Shown here: piece after piece, positions 15,459-24,628 of the stretch
How positions within the stretch are numbered: the stretch's first letter is position 1
How the letters are laid out: the number at the start of each line of letters is the position of its first letter
Assembly: GCA_011390335.1 (NCBI GenBank)
Contig: JAABSO010000037.1
Span: 1-37,764 of the forward strand
Direction of reading: 5' to 3'
Source of the DNA: Desulfotignum sp.
GTDB lineage: Bacteria > Desulfobacterota > Desulfobacteria > Desulfobacterales > Desulfobacteraceae
Length of the DNA stretch: 37,764 nt
Position numbers and translations under genes: made by a program
Notes under the pieces: model-generated
Databases searched by the model: none
Told to the model about the DNA's origin: nothing
The model's input: the letters and a program-made list of their open reading frames with translations, nothing else

Positions 15459-16472
15459 ATGACATACAATATTGCAATCAACGGATACGGCCGCATCGGC
15501 CGGTGCGTGGTCCGGGCCTTATACGAATCAGAGCGGTTTTCCAAGAGGCTACGTCTTTCAGCCATCAATGAGCTTGCCTGTTCCGACACCATTTTTCACC
15601 TCACACGGCATGATTCCACCCATGGCCGGTTTCCCGGATCTGTGGAAAAAAAAGGGCAGATAATGGCCATCGGCAAGGATTTCATCCACCTGTTCCAGGA
15701 GAAAAACATTGTCAATCTGCCCTGGAAGGATCTGGCAGTGGATGTGGTCCTGGACTGCACCGGGGTGTATAATGACCGGGAATCAGCTGAACTGCATCTG
15801 CTTTCCGGTGCAAAAAAAGTGATTTATTCCCATCCTGCCAAAGATGAAATGGATGCCACTATCGTGTACGGGGTTAACCACCACACCCTTGAAAAAGAGC
15901 ACTCCATTATTTCCAATGCATCCTGCACCACCAACTGTCTCATTCCGATTCTGCATGTACTGGATTCCCATCTGGGAATTGAAAGCGGGGTGACCACCAC
16001 CATTCATTCAGCCATGCATGACCAGCCGGTGATTGACGCGTATAACAAGGATCTGCGCAAGACCCGGTCTGCGTTGCAATCCATTATCCCGGTTTCCACC
16101 TCTCTTGCAAAAGGGATTGCCCGGATTCTGCCCCATATGGCAGGCAGATTTGAGACCCTCGCCATACGGGTTCCCACCGTCAATGTCTCCATCCTGGATA
16201 TAACGGTGTCAGTGAAAAGAAAAACAGATGCTGATGCGGTGAACGCCCTGCTGACCCATGCTGCTGCAAACAGTCTGTCCGGCATTCTCGGAGTGAGTGA
16301 CGAACAGCTGGTTTCCTGTGATTTCAACCACGACCCCAGATCCGCCATCATTGATCTGCCCCAGACCCGGGTCTCAGGCCGGCACCTGGTAAAGATCCAG
16401 GCCTGGTTTGACAATGAATGGGGGTATGCCAACCGGATGCTGGATACCACCATTGCTGCCCTGGAGGCATGA
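15459..16472 (+). CDS. epd: Erythrose-4-phosphate / glyceraldehyde-3-phosphate dehydrogenase family (Epd-type)
   Basis: A 337-residue NAD-dependent dehydrogenase beginning MTYNIAINGYGRIGR (Rossmann GxGxxG). I placed the start at 15459 because the family begins there; the frame is open 33 codons further upstream. The catalytic Cys lies in SNASCTTNCLIPI and the catalytic His in TTIHSAMHDQPVIDAYNKDL. HSAMHDQPVIDAY, SIIPVSTSLAKGI and FNHDPRSAIIDLPQTRVSG are characteristic of erythrose-4-phosphate dehydrogenases rather than glycolytic GapA. Epd makes 4-phosphoerythronate for vitamin B6 synthesis. A GAPDH role cannot be excluded, since the two activities are hard to separate by sequence. Transcribed alone; convergent with acsF, 44 bases away. 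Confidence 0.82.
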   Translation: MTYNIAINGYGRIGRCVVRALYESERFSKRLRLSAINELACSDTIFHLTRHDSTHGRFPGSVEKKGQIMAIGKDFIHLFQEKNIVNLPWKDLAVDVVLDCTGVYNDRESAELHLLSGAKKVIYSHPAKDEMDATIVYGVNHHTLEKEHSIISNASCTTNCLIPILHVLDSHLGIESGVTTTIHSAMHDQPVIDAYNKDLRKTRSALQSIIPVSTSLAKGIARILPHMAGRFETLAIRVPTVNVSILDITVSVKRKTDADAVNALLTHAAANSLSGILGVSDEQLVSCDFNHDPRSAIIDLPQTRVSGRHLVKIQAWFDNEWGYANRMLDTTIAALEA

Positions 16473-16516
16473 GACCGGCATGTGATACGTTGATCAGTTT
16501 TTGGGGCAGCTCATTA

Positions 16517-17299
16517 TTACGGATGCAGCGCCAGTAATTTTCTGGTGATGGCTTTGACTTCTTCAGGAATATTATCCGGATTATCAAAGGGCCGGGTCCC
16601 GTCCCGGTCAGCCAGAATGATCTCATCCATCTCCGGTAGAAATCCCAGGATATTGTAATCAGACATGGTTTCCTGGATCAATGCCTTGTCTGCTTCAGAG
16701 GTTACCCGGTTTCCCAGAATGAGAATGTTCTTGATGCCGATGTCACTGCCCAGTTTGCGGATTCTATCGGCTGCCACCCGGCTGCGTTTGCCGGGATTCA
16801 CCACCACCACCAGGGCATCCACAGACCCGGAAGTGGCCCGTCCCAGATGCTCCACCCCCGCTTCCATATCCATGACCACCACTTCGTTACGGGCCAGGAC
16901 AAGATGGTTCATCAGGGCCTTTAAAATCGTACTTTCCGGGCAGATACAGCCTGAACCTCCCTGCTGTACGGTTCCCATCACCAGCAGCTTTACCCTGTCT
17001 TTTTCCAGGGAAAACCGGTCCGGAATATCATCCACTTTGGGGTTCAGGGTGAAAAACCCGCCCATGGTACCGGGGGTGGCTCCGGTACGTTCCGCAATCA
17101 GATCCGACAGCTGGGCCACCGGGGTAATGGGCCGGGTTTCATCAATGCCCAGTGCTGCTGCCAGGTTGGCAACCGGATCAGCATCTATGGCAATCACGCT
17201 GGTTTTTTTATCAAGGGCTGCTATTGTTCTGGCGATGAGTGCCGTAATGGTGGTTTTTCCCACCCCGCCTTTGCCGCCGAATGCCAGTTTTAAACTCAT
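16517..17299 (-). CDS. cooC: CODH/ACS nickel-insertion ATPase (AcsF/CooC)
   Basis: 260 residues. ATG at 17299 is preceded by GGAGAA and starts the protein just before the deviant Walker A motif, GGKGGVGKTT (residues 7-16), of MinD/CooC ATPases. Walker-type elements VIAIDADPVANLA, VVMDMEAGVEHLGRATSG and LILGNRVTSEADKALI follow. GSGCICPES carries the CxC motif at which CooC dimers bind nickel. The protein matures the C-cluster of CO dehydrogenase or the A-cluster of acetyl-CoA synthase in an ATP-dependent way. It lies 21 bases after the small unknown gene at 17321, and both follow the acs operon on the same strand, which supports the assignment. Either name, acsF or cooC, is acceptable. Confidence 0.9.
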   Translation of the reverse strand: MSLKLAFGGKGGVGKTTITALIARTIAALDKKTSVIAIDADPVANLAAALGIDETRPITPVAQLSDLIAERTGATPGTMGGFFTLNPKVDDIPDRFSLEKDRVKLLVMGTVQQGGSGCICPESTILKALMNHLVLARNEVVVMDMEAGVEHLGRATSGSVDALVVVVNPGKRSRVAADRIRKLGSDIGIKNILILGNRVTSEADKALIQETMSDYNILGFLPEMDEIILADRDGTRPFDNPDNIPEEVKAITRKLLALHP

Positions 17300-17320
17300 A
17301 AATTTTCTCCAAATCAAGGT

Positions 17321-17617
17321 TCAGCCCAGAGGCGTGAGAATATGTCCCGCTTCATCCATTATAAATACCTGGTGACCGGCTTTTTTTGCCGTATCTATTA
17401 TGTCTTCTTCAATGACCGCATGGATATCATATTTTTCCTTGAACAAATCCTTGGGCAGCAGTTGAAAACAAGATTTTGCATCCTGTTTGGTCTTGAATGC
17501 CGGCAGAAATTTTTCTTTTGTTTTTTCATCACTGAATCCCAATATTTTTTCGGATGCAGTATCGGGATTCTGAACAATTACGTAATACCAATTGTCAGAA
17601 ATACTGTTGTCTTCCAT
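17321..17617 (-). CDS. Hypothetical protein upstream of acsF/cooC
   Basis: A 98-residue acidic soluble protein, ATG at 17617, with no strong ribosome-binding site. It has an alternating strand/helix look: YYVIVQNPD, FLPAFKTKQDAKSCF, YDIHAVIEEDIIDTAKKAG and VFIMDEAGHILTP. The pattern of a strand, an 'updated value' helix and a closing IMDEAG-I strand loosely recalls the SseB N-terminal domain, but I cannot confirm any family. It has no signal peptide or cysteine cluster. The single gene between the acs operon terminator and acsF, co-directional and only 21 bases from acsF, suggests an accessory role in CODH/ACS maturation or regulation. Confidence 0.65.
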   Translation of the reverse strand: MEDNSISDNWYYVIVQNPDTASEKILGFSDEKTKEKFLPAFKTKQDAKSCFQLLPKDLFKEKYDIHAVIEEDIIDTAKKAGHQVFIMDEAGHILTPLG

Positions 17618-17754
17618 ATGGCCAGTCCGTTTTTTTAAGGGTTATATGAATTGAATATAAGCGTGAATTGCATAAAATAAAGGCAAGAACAGCAAAGAAA
17701 ATTTTTGTTTGTACATGGTTGCCTGGTTTACTCAGCCGGCAAGGGGGGTGAAAT

Positions 17755-17793
17755 TACAAAGCCCCTGCACGGTTCTGTAACAGGGGCTTTGTA
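17755..17793 (-). terminator. Terminator of the acs operon
   Basis: Perfect 13-bp stem (TACAAAGCCCCTG, 17755-17767, with CAGGGGCTTTGTA, 17781-17793) and a 13-nt loop, 23 bases after the acsE stop. On the minus strand the stem ends in GGGGCTTTGTAATTTC, a modest U-rich tail. Confidence 0.65.
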
Positions 17794-17815
17794 TAAAAAA
17801 CAAAAAGATGAAAAA

Positions 17816-18730
17816 TTATATTTCAAGCCATGAATCTGAGTAGAGGGTTTCCCCCATGATGACTTTATAGGTTTTGGCGTAATCTGCCATCTCCTTGTCG
17901 AGGCCGGAAATATCCGGCACATTGCCGTCCATCATGCCCCAGATCAGGTCCACGATATCCTGGCGCTGGCCTTTGGCAATGGCGGTGAGCTGTTTGTCCA
18001 GGGGATCGGAAATAACCGCTTTCATGCCGTATTTCCACAGCATGGCCATATAGGTCTGGTTTAAAATCGGCCGCAGGTGTTCCGGGGGCCCATTGGAAAT
18101 ATTGGACAGACCGCAGGTGGATTTGGCGCCCGGTGCGATCTCATCGATCATCATCTGGAAATTGAGCAGGCTCATGAGCTGCTGCTGCTGGATATTCACC
18201 GGTGTTACAATGCCGTCCACCCATATCTTTTCATTGGGTATACCGGCTTCGTTGGCAAAATAGATCAGTTCCACAGCAAGGGCGGCCCGCTCGTTTTCAT
18301 CCCTGGGCAGACCATCGGGTCCCCACATCAGGGCCACAAAATCCGCTTCATACTGGGCAGCCAGGGGTACCATTTTTTCATACCGTTCCGGCCGGGCCAT
18401 GATGGAGTTGATGATATGGGGGGCATCGGCCGGTTTGCACACCTTGAGGCCGGCTTCGATGGCATCGATGTTGGAGGAGTCCAGCAGCAGAGGCATGCCG
18501 GGTACTGCTTCCTGGACCACATTGACCACCCAGGGCATCAGTTCGGTGCCGAATTTTTTGGCAGGTCCCAGGTTGATGTCGATGTAGTCCATGCCCAGTT
18601 CCTTCTGGCGCACAACTTCCTCCTGTATGGGCACAGGGTTGCGTTTGGCAGGATCCGGCTCCTTGAACTCCTTTCCGATAACCCGGGAAATGACGTTCAG
18701 GCTTTCACCAAATAGAATCATGTTTTCCAT
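17816..18730 (-). CDS. acsE: Methyltetrahydrofolate:corrinoid iron-sulfur protein methyltransferase
   Basis: 304 residues. ATG at 18730 follows AAAGGAT at eight bases; the family begins at ILFGESLNVISRV, three residues later. It is a DHPS-like TIM barrel with pterin-binding segments MDYIDINLGPAK, LLLDSSNIDAIEAGL, INSIMARPE, WVDGIVTPV and TCGLSNISNGPPEHLRP. The enzyme transfers the methyl group of 5-methyltetrahydrofolate to the Co(I) corrinoid of AcsC/AcsD, or the reverse during acetate oxidation. It is the last gene of the acsD-acsA-acsB-acsC-acsE operon, with the terminator at 17755-17793. Length fits the family (about 260-310). There is no metF/metV beside it, so methylene-THF reductase must lie elsewhere. 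Confidence 0.95.
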   Translation of the reverse strand: MENMILFGESLNVISRVIGKEFKEPDPAKRNPVPIQEEVVRQKELGMDYIDINLGPAKKFGTELMPWVVNVVQEAVPGMPLLLDSSNIDAIEAGLKVCKPADAPHIINSIMARPERYEKMVPLAAQYEADFVALMWGPDGLPRDENERAALAVELIYFANEAGIPNEKIWVDGIVTPVNIQQQQLMSLLNFQMMIDEIAPGAKSTCGLSNISNGPPEHLRPILNQTYMAMLWKYGMKAVISDPLDKQLTAIAKGQRQDIVDLIWGMMDGNVPDISGLDKEMADYAKTYKVIMGETLYSDSWLEI

Positions 18731-18769
18731 GTTCTTATCCTTTTGTAAATTTAAGATTGACACTGAAGA

Positions 18770-18794
18770 GCCGGGACAAAAAAAATGTCCCGGC
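18770..18794 (-). other. Intercistronic hairpin between acsC and acsE
   Basis: Perfect 9-bp stem GCCGGGACA (18770-18778) / TGTCCCGGC (18786-18794) with a 7-base loop that is all U in the transcript. There is no U-run after the stem, so it is more likely an mRNA processing or stability element than a terminator. Confidence 0.55.
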
Positions 18795-18801
18795 GCGTAT
18801 G

Positions 18802-20145
18802 TTACTTTTTTGTTTTGAGGAATGCCGGCAGGTGGGCAGCTTCCCTGGGACCGACAGTAATGGTCCAGCCGGGCAGCTCTTCTTCCACATCCCCGGCAAT
18901 GGCAGCGGCATAACCCGGGATGATCAGTTCAGTATGTTTGACTTTGTCCATGATACCGCATTTTTTCACAAAAATTCCCACGTCATCACCGCCGAATTTG
19001 CCGGCAGCCCAGGCAGTAAGCACGGACAGCCCTTCGGAATCTTTGACGAGCAGCCATGCCGGCACCTTGCTGGCTTCAACTTCGCCGGACACTATAAAGT
19101 AGGTCAACGCAAAGTTGGTGGTGACCAGCACCGGTGAGTTTTCATCCGGGTTGTTGATCTCAAAGATGCCTTCCGTAACCGTCATGGGCCGCTGGGGATC
19201 GGTAAAGATGTTGAGCCGTTCCAGCAGCAGCGGGAACAAAGATTCTGTCCTAAAGTCTGACATTACAACAATGCCGCCGTATTTGGCCACAAACATGCCT
19301 GCAATAAGGGCTTCCATGTCCTGGTTGGATGCCATTTCACAGGGAAATACAATGGTGGGAAATCCCAGGGCTTTGTTGCCGGCTTTTAATGCAGCCCGGC
19401 GGATGGCCACCTGGTCTTCCAGGGCCTGTTTGATTTCCCGGGAACCGGGGTCGATGACCAGGTCTTTCAGGCCCATGCCTGTAAGTTTCTCGGTCAAAGG
19501 GATCAACGCTTCCACAGAATCCGCTTTCACGGCCAGCGGCAGGTCTGCGTCTTTGGCCATGGCCCCGAATTCATCTGCATTGGCTTCAGTGGCTGCATAG
19601 AGCAGCGGCCGTTTGAATCCGGCCGCATCGATACCGGCCTTCATCACGGCAGCATCCTCTGTCATGAGCACCAGGTTGAATTCCGATTCTGTGGCGATCT
19701 TTTTGGCCACGGCCGCAAACGCATCAGCACCTTTGCCAGCATCCTTGACCACCAGCAGTTCCGGCCGCAGGTTCAGGCCCACCCTTTCATATTGAAATGC
19801 ATTGTAGGTTTTCAATATGGTGTCAAGGGCTGCCGGATCTGTATCCGATGCCACGGTGGCTGCCAGAATAGAGGGGTTGAAAAAGGTTTTTTCATGCCTG
19901 TAGAGCACGGTTTCCCCGCCGGTTGCGGTTTTCCTGACACCTTTTCCCAATGCCACAGGGCGGATGGGGGGTGCGGATGCTTCAGCCAGCTGTTCTTTTG
20001 CTTCATCAGACACATAGGGACAGCTGTCCAGTTCCGCCTTGCCAGATGCCAGGTTCATTGCAAATGCAAGACAGGTGGGAACGCCGCACTCCTTGCAGTT
20101 GGTCTTGGGCAGGAGTTTGAATATCTGTATACCGGTTAATGCCAT
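18802..20145 (-). CDS. acsC: Corrinoid iron-sulfur protein large (gamma) subunit
   Basis: 447 residues, ATG at 20145 behind AAGGAG. The N-terminal [4Fe-4S] domain shows Cys17, Cys20, Cys25 and Cys42 in TNCKECGVPTC and ELDSC, the CX2CX4CX16C pattern of AcsC. The middle TIM-barrel includes NLRPELLVVKDAGKGADAF and VIDPGSREIKQALEDQV. The C-terminal domain binds the corrinoid (LTYFIVSGEVEASKVPAWLL, LIIPGYAAAIAGDVEEELPG). With AcsD it carries the methyl group between AcsE and the A-cluster of AcsB; the cluster reductively reactivates Co(II). Length matches the family (about 445). Confidence 0.96.
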   Translation of the reverse strand: MALTGIQIFKLLPKTNCKECGVPTCLAFAMNLASGKAELDSCPYVSDEAKEQLAEASAPPIRPVALGKGVRKTATGGETVLYRHEKTFFNPSILAATVASDTDPAALDTILKTYNAFQYERVGLNLRPELLVVKDAGKGADAFAAVAKKIATESEFNLVLMTEDAAVMKAGIDAAGFKRPLLYAATEANADEFGAMAKDADLPLAVKADSVEALIPLTEKLTGMGLKDLVIDPGSREIKQALEDQVAIRRAALKAGNKALGFPTIVFPCEMASNQDMEALIAGMFVAKYGGIVVMSDFRTESLFPLLLERLNIFTDPQRPMTVTEGIFEINNPDENSPVLVTTNFALTYFIVSGEVEASKVPAWLLVKDSEGLSVLTAWAAGKFGGDDVGIFVKKCGIMDKVKHTELIIPGYAAAIAGDVEEELPGWTITVGPREAAHLPAFLKTKK

Positions 20146-20182
20146 GTTAGTCTCCTTAAAATTTATACAACCATATGGTAAA

Positions 20183-20221
20183 GGCGGGGCAGATTGATAT
20201 CTGGTGGAATACTGTCCCGCC
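20183..20221 (-). other. Intercistronic hairpin between acsB and acsC
   Basis: Ten-base arms GGCGGGGCAG (20183-20192) and CTGTCCCGCC (20212-20221) with one mismatch and a 19-nt loop, in the 91-base gap before acsC. No U-run follows on the minus strand. Confidence 0.4.
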
Positions 20222-20236
20222 CTTTGTGTTAAATGC

Positions 20237-22450
20237 CTATCCCACTATGGGGTCCATGTTCAGGGCCGGATGGCCTTTTTCCTGGAGAAAGGAAAGGATC
20301 TCCTCTTCTGTGGTGCCCACGGTTTCATCGGCAATCATGTCAAACAGACCGGGAACACCCATCTCTTCACCCCTGGCAACGATTCTGTCCTTGAGCTCTT
20401 CTTTGAGCATCTTGGGCATCCAGACCATCCGCAACAGGCCGCCGTCACCAACGATAAATTTACCCTGGGTGATGTTGTGTTTTGAATGGCCCACAAATCC
20501 GGGAGAAGATGCGCCGCCGCCCATGACGCCTGCCAGGGTGGTGAACTTCATGCCGCAGGGGGTTTCTCCTGAGTAGTCACGGCCAACGGTCATAACCCCG
20601 TTGCAGGACGGCAGCAGGGCGGCTATACATTCGCAGCAGCCGCAGGTGGTCATGGGATCATGAACCATGGAATAAAAGTTGTAATGGGTGACAGCACCTC
20701 TGGATGCCTTGTATATGAAATCATTCACCCCTTTCCACTGTCCCAGCTTGGGATCCAGGCATTCGCCCTTTTCAATGGGCTGGTTGGGGCCGGTGGGGTT
20801 GATCTCAAAGGAGGCCTTGCAGTCCATCCAGTTGTAGGCACCGCACAGCCCGGTTCTTTCCGGAGATACAGAGCATACATGGCTGGGGGCAAAGGATTGG
20901 CACAGGGTGCAGGAATAATATGTTTCAACATCCTCATCCCGCATATTGTCAACCCGGGCATCCCGTGCCAGGTAGTTTTCTCTGGCCGTGGCAGTCATCT
21001 TGTCCACATCTTCGGGTTTGGTGTAGAGGGTGACCTGAACCTTGTCCACGATCTTGTTGAAATCCTGGTGGAACTTGGCATGGAGCACCACACCGATATC
21101 CTTGAGGGTGAATCCCTTTTCAATGGCAGCCTTGGAGATCCGCACCCAGGAGATATCCCTTTGCCCGATGTGCATGATGCCCTGGATATAGTTGATCAGA
21201 TGATGGATCTGACGTTCCATGATGGGCTCGAAATCATCCTGGAACTCTCTGCCTGCGATTTGTACAGAGATCCCCAGGGGGAAGGTTCCCCCTTCTTTGA
21301 TATCGGCAATGTCCGGGCCGATGATTTCCACTTTGCCGTCTTCAATGGCATTCATGTCCGCCATTTTCACAAGCTCGGTGCACTGGGTTTTTCCGCCGCC
21401 GCACTGGGCATACAGATCCGCACCCCTGACGCGTTCTCCTTCATATGCCGGACCGAATGCACAGGGAATATCGATTTCAGATACCTGCACCTTGAGTCCT
21501 CTGACTTCCACCGATTTTTGAACCATTTCTTCATGGCTAACCGGTGCCACTACATGTTCGTAGGTACATATGCCGGTGGGCAGAATTTCGGGAATTTCCG
21601 TGTCAGCAATGGTGGGGAAACCCCAGTTGACACAGCCGGCAGCCGCAACTCCCCATTCGGTTCCCACATCCCCCAGGGCGTTTACAAAGGCAAATACCCG
21701 CTCTTTGTTATATTTAAGGATGGTTTTGAAATCACCCGGTTTTACACCCCCGAATGCCATGGCAGCTCTGTTGGCAAACCCCAGGGCAAATACTGCAGAG
21801 GAAATATCCGGACCGAACGGAACGATACGGGTGTTCCAGCCGATCTGCATGCCGGCATCCAGGCACTGCTGGATAAGGGTTTTGCCGTTGTGGTTGGCAG
21901 CACAGAAAATATACAAAGAGCGTTTCTGGTAGTCTTCCACGATCATCTTGGCGATCTCTTTATTGGGGGCAGCACCCACCATGGCTGCAAAGCCAGGGGC
22001 GGAACCATCCACAAATTCCACACCGCGCTTACGCAGGATGGTGTCATCAGCTGCGCCCACCCAGAGTTTTCCGTTTTCAATGTCCGGGTCTTCCTGGGCA
22101 ATGTAGAAATCCGGATCATTCAGATACCGTAGCGCTTCTTTGACTTCATAGGAGATGATACCGGCCATGCCTGCGTCCAGGAGTGGTCCCAGGTAGGGAA
22201 GCCAGTTTTTCAGCTTGATATGGGGGGGTAACAGGCCTCTGGCAAATTCCATGGGCTTTTTCAGGTCTTCCAGGGTCTCACATTTCAGTCCGGTCAGAGA
22301 ATAGATCACCGGCAGGTAATACGCTGTGTTGGGAAACCCCACTTTTGTACTGGCATCATAGGTCTGGAGTGCTCTTTCAAGTTCACCTTCCACCTGTGCA
22401 ACCACTTTGTAGCCACCCTGAATGGCAGCAAATGCGATTAATTTAGACAT
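20237..22450 (-). CDS. acsB: Acetyl-CoA synthase (CODH/ACS alpha/beta-type catalytic subunit)
   Basis: 737 residues, close to the about 730 of the acetogen enzyme, so it includes the N-terminal CODH-interaction domain that archaeal CdhC lacks. ATG at 22450 has GGAGG upstream. The A-cluster ligands are visible: YYSCTLCQSFAPSHVC and ERTGLC supply the cysteines around the [4Fe-4S] cubane, and the Cys-Gly-Cys of TTCGCCECIAAL holds the distal nickel. GRDYSGETPCGMKF and VGHSKHNITQGKF are typical late motifs. It joins CO, the AcsC-borne methyl group and CoA into acetyl-CoA, or cleaves acetyl-CoA in reverse. Third gene of the operon, 75 bases after acsA. Confidence 0.97.
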   Translation of the reverse strand: MSKLIAFAAIQGGYKVVAQVEGELERALQTYDASTKVGFPNTAYYLPVIYSLTGLKCETLEDLKKPMEFARGLLPPHIKLKNWLPYLGPLLDAGMAGIISYEVKEALRYLNDPDFYIAQEDPDIENGKLWVGAADDTILRKRGVEFVDGSAPGFAAMVGAAPNKEIAKMIVEDYQKRSLYIFCAANHNGKTLIQQCLDAGMQIGWNTRIVPFGPDISSAVFALGFANRAAMAFGGVKPGDFKTILKYNKERVFAFVNALGDVGTEWGVAAAGCVNWGFPTIADTEIPEILPTGICTYEHVVAPVSHEEMVQKSVEVRGLKVQVSEIDIPCAFGPAYEGERVRGADLYAQCGGGKTQCTELVKMADMNAIEDGKVEIIGPDIADIKEGGTFPLGISVQIAGREFQDDFEPIMERQIHHLINYIQGIMHIGQRDISWVRISKAAIEKGFTLKDIGVVLHAKFHQDFNKIVDKVQVTLYTKPEDVDKMTATARENYLARDARVDNMRDEDVETYYSCTLCQSFAPSHVCSVSPERTGLCGAYNWMDCKASFEINPTGPNQPIEKGECLDPKLGQWKGVNDFIYKASRGAVTHYNFYSMVHDPMTTCGCCECIAALLPSCNGVMTVGRDYSGETPCGMKFTTLAGVMGGGASSPGFVGHSKHNITQGKFIVGDGGLLRMVWMPKMLKEELKDRIVARGEEMGVPGLFDMIADETVGTTEEEILSFLQEKGHPALNMDPIVG

Positions 22451-22525
22451 ATTCCTTATTCCTCCTTCGTTGAGGATTTAATATAATTAGTATTTTTGTT
22501 TCGACTGTTTCAGGTGCCTGGTCTA

Positions 22526-24553
22526 TCAGGCTTCCAGCTGCTGGCGGTCAGCCATATCCATCAATACACGTTCCCTTGCCTTGTCAATACCCAACGCTTT
22601 TCTCTTTTTGTCGATATGGGCAATCATCAGGTGGGCATGCTTGATGGGATCTGCTTCCACATCCCATTTGCCGCCGTAAATCCCTTCCAGTTCCTTGGAG
22701 ATGTAATCATGGAAGACCGGTGCACCGGATGTGGGCAGGGTGCCGCCAAATACTGTGTACACACCTGATGTGACAAAATACTGGCCAATGGAGATGGCTT
22801 TTTCACTCATCCATTCAGGGGCGGAGCCGGCTGCCGGAATATCGCACAGATCAGTTCCCAGACCGCCTGCCTTGATGACTTCCGTGGCTGCCAGCAGGAT
22901 TCTGGAGTTGTCCACGCAGGACCCCAGGTGAAGGACCGGAGGGATGCCCACGGTTTCGCAGATTTCCGCCAGACCAGGACCACAGTAGACCTGGGCCGCC
23001 TCAGGCGTGAGAAGCCCATGGATGGCGGCGGTGATGCCGTCGCAGCCCGTGGTGAGCACCAGGACATCGTTTTTGATCAGTTCCTTGATCACCTTGATAT
23101 GCATTTCATTATGGCGGGAGCGGGCATTGTTGCAGCCCACAACGCCAGCCAGGCCCCGGATACGGCCGTTGATGATGTTGTCATTCAGGGTGTAGTAGGT
23201 GCCCCTGAAGGTGCCGCCCAGGTGATACTGAATGGATTCCACGCCAAAGCCGGCAATCTGTGTGGCTTTGTACTGGGGGATCATGACATCGGAACCACGG
23301 TTTTTGAAATTGTCTATGGCCATTTTTACGATGCGTTTGGCATCTTCCAGGGCATAGTGTTCATTGAACTCGATATGGATAACATTTTCCTGCTCCATCC
23401 TGGCGATGGGATGGGTGGTGATGAGTTTTGTGTGGAAACATTTGGCCACATTGGCAAGGTTCTGCATCACACACTGGATATCCACCACCATGGCGTCACA
23501 GGCACCGGTGATGATGGCCATTTCCTGCTGGAGGAAGTTACCGGCGGTGGGGATGCCGTGCCTTTGCAGCATTTCGTTGGCAGTACAGCAGATTCCCCCC
23601 AGCTGGATACCGGCCGCGCCCTTTTCCTTGGCGTAATTGAGCATTTCTTCTGACTGGGCCACGGCCACAATCACTTCCGACAGTACAGGTTCATGGCCGT
23701 GGACAATGATGTTAACATGGTCAGCTTTCATGATGCCCAGGTTGGCTTCAGACTGCAACGGGGTGGGGGTGCCGAAGAGCACATCCTGCAGATCGGTGGC
23801 CAGCATGGAGCCGCCCCATCCGTCAGCCAGAGAAGCCCGGGTGCACTGTTTAATCAGGTTTTTATAATCCTGGTCTACGCCCATATGGGTTCTGTGCATG
23901 ATTTCCACAATTTCTCTGTCAATGTTTCTGGGTTTGACCCCCTGTTTTTCCCACTTGTCCTGGAGGGGCTGGGGTGCCCGTTTGAGATACAGGAGCTCGC
24001 CTTCTGATTTGCCCCATTCATTTAAAGCCACTTCAGCCACTTCCAGTGCTATTTCATCAATGTCTCTGTCCTTGGTTTCTCCGTCTTCTTCCACGGTTAC
24101 GGCAACATTAAGATGGGGGGCAATGGCCAGCAGTTTCTGGGTATCCTTGATCTGGTAGGCTTCGGTTTCTTTTTTTGCCGCAGACATGAAAACTTCGGCT
24201 ACGCAACGGCCGTGGTCGGAGTGGGCGGCTGCCCCGGCTGCCACCATTCTGGCAAAGTTTCTGGCGGCAATGGTGTTGGGTGTGGCGCCGCACAGGCCTT
24301 TTCTGGTGTCTTCACCTTCAATGCCGCCTTTGGGCAGCGGAAGCCGGCAAGGGCCCATGGCGCAGTTTTTGCAGCATATACCCTGTATGCCGATGTTGCA
24401 GGGTTTCATGGTCACTGCCCTGTCAAAAATGGTCTCAATCCCGAGTTTGTGGGATCTGACAATCATTTCCTGGGTGGATACTTCATATGATGCTTCAATA
24501 GGATCAGCAAGTTTGGGTTCCTTGGCTGTTTTTGCTTTTTTTACTTCTGCCAT
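22526..24553 (-). CDS. acsA: Carbon monoxide dehydrogenase catalytic subunit
   Basis: 675 residues, ATG at 24553 behind GAGGAGG. N-terminal cysteines in KPCNIGIQGICCKNCAMGPC (residues about 51-70) build the D- and B-clusters. All C-cluster ligands appear in order: His in VHGHEPVLSE, then Cys in GGICCTANEML, VDIQCVMQNL, GVVGCNNARS, LTTGCDGITA and LGSCVDNSR. The enzyme interconverts CO2 and CO at a [Ni-4Fe-4S] centre and passes CO to AcsB by a tunnel. Position between acsD and acsB marks it as the ACS-coupled CODH (acsA) rather than a stand-alone CooS. Nickel loading probably depends on the AcsF/CooC ATPase encoded at 16517. Confidence 0.97.
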   Translation of the reverse strand: MAEVKKAKTAKEPKLADPIEASYEVSTQEMIVRSHKLGIETIFDRAVTMKPCNIGIQGICCKNCAMGPCRLPLPKGGIEGEDTRKGLCGATPNTIAARNFARMVAAGAAAHSDHGRCVAEVFMSAAKKETEAYQIKDTQKLLAIAPHLNVAVTVEEDGETKDRDIDEIALEVAEVALNEWGKSEGELLYLKRAPQPLQDKWEKQGVKPRNIDREIVEIMHRTHMGVDQDYKNLIKQCTRASLADGWGGSMLATDLQDVLFGTPTPLQSEANLGIMKADHVNIIVHGHEPVLSEVIVAVAQSEEMLNYAKEKGAAGIQLGGICCTANEMLQRHGIPTAGNFLQQEMAIITGACDAMVVDIQCVMQNLANVAKCFHTKLITTHPIARMEQENVIHIEFNEHYALEDAKRIVKMAIDNFKNRGSDVMIPQYKATQIAGFGVESIQYHLGGTFRGTYYTLNDNIINGRIRGLAGVVGCNNARSRHNEMHIKVIKELIKNDVLVLTTGCDGITAAIHGLLTPEAAQVYCGPGLAEICETVGIPPVLHLGSCVDNSRILLAATEVIKAGGLGTDLCDIPAAGSAPEWMSEKAISIGQYFVTSGVYTVFGGTLPTSGAPVFHDYISKELEGIYGGKWDVEADPIKHAHLMIAHIDKKRKALGIDKARERVLMDMADRQQLEA

Positions 24554-24594
24554 CAGAGGTTCCTCCTCTTATTATTTTTGGTGTAAACAGCTTC

Positions 24595-24612
24595 CCGGAC
24601 CTTAAGGGCCGG
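24595..24612 (-). other. Intercistronic hairpin between acsD and acsA
   Basis: Quasi-palindrome CCGGACCTTAAGGGCCGG: CCGG and CCTT pair with AAGG and CCGG, with one A/G mismatch. It lies in the 75-base gap, 16 bases after acsD on the other side of its stop. Confidence 0.35.
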
Positions 24613-24628
24613 AAAGGTTCGATTATGA

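Noticed and set aside
20660..22132. Plus-strand open frame of 490 codons
   Set aside because: Exactly antisense to acsB, with no family signature; it arises from the codon bias of acsB.
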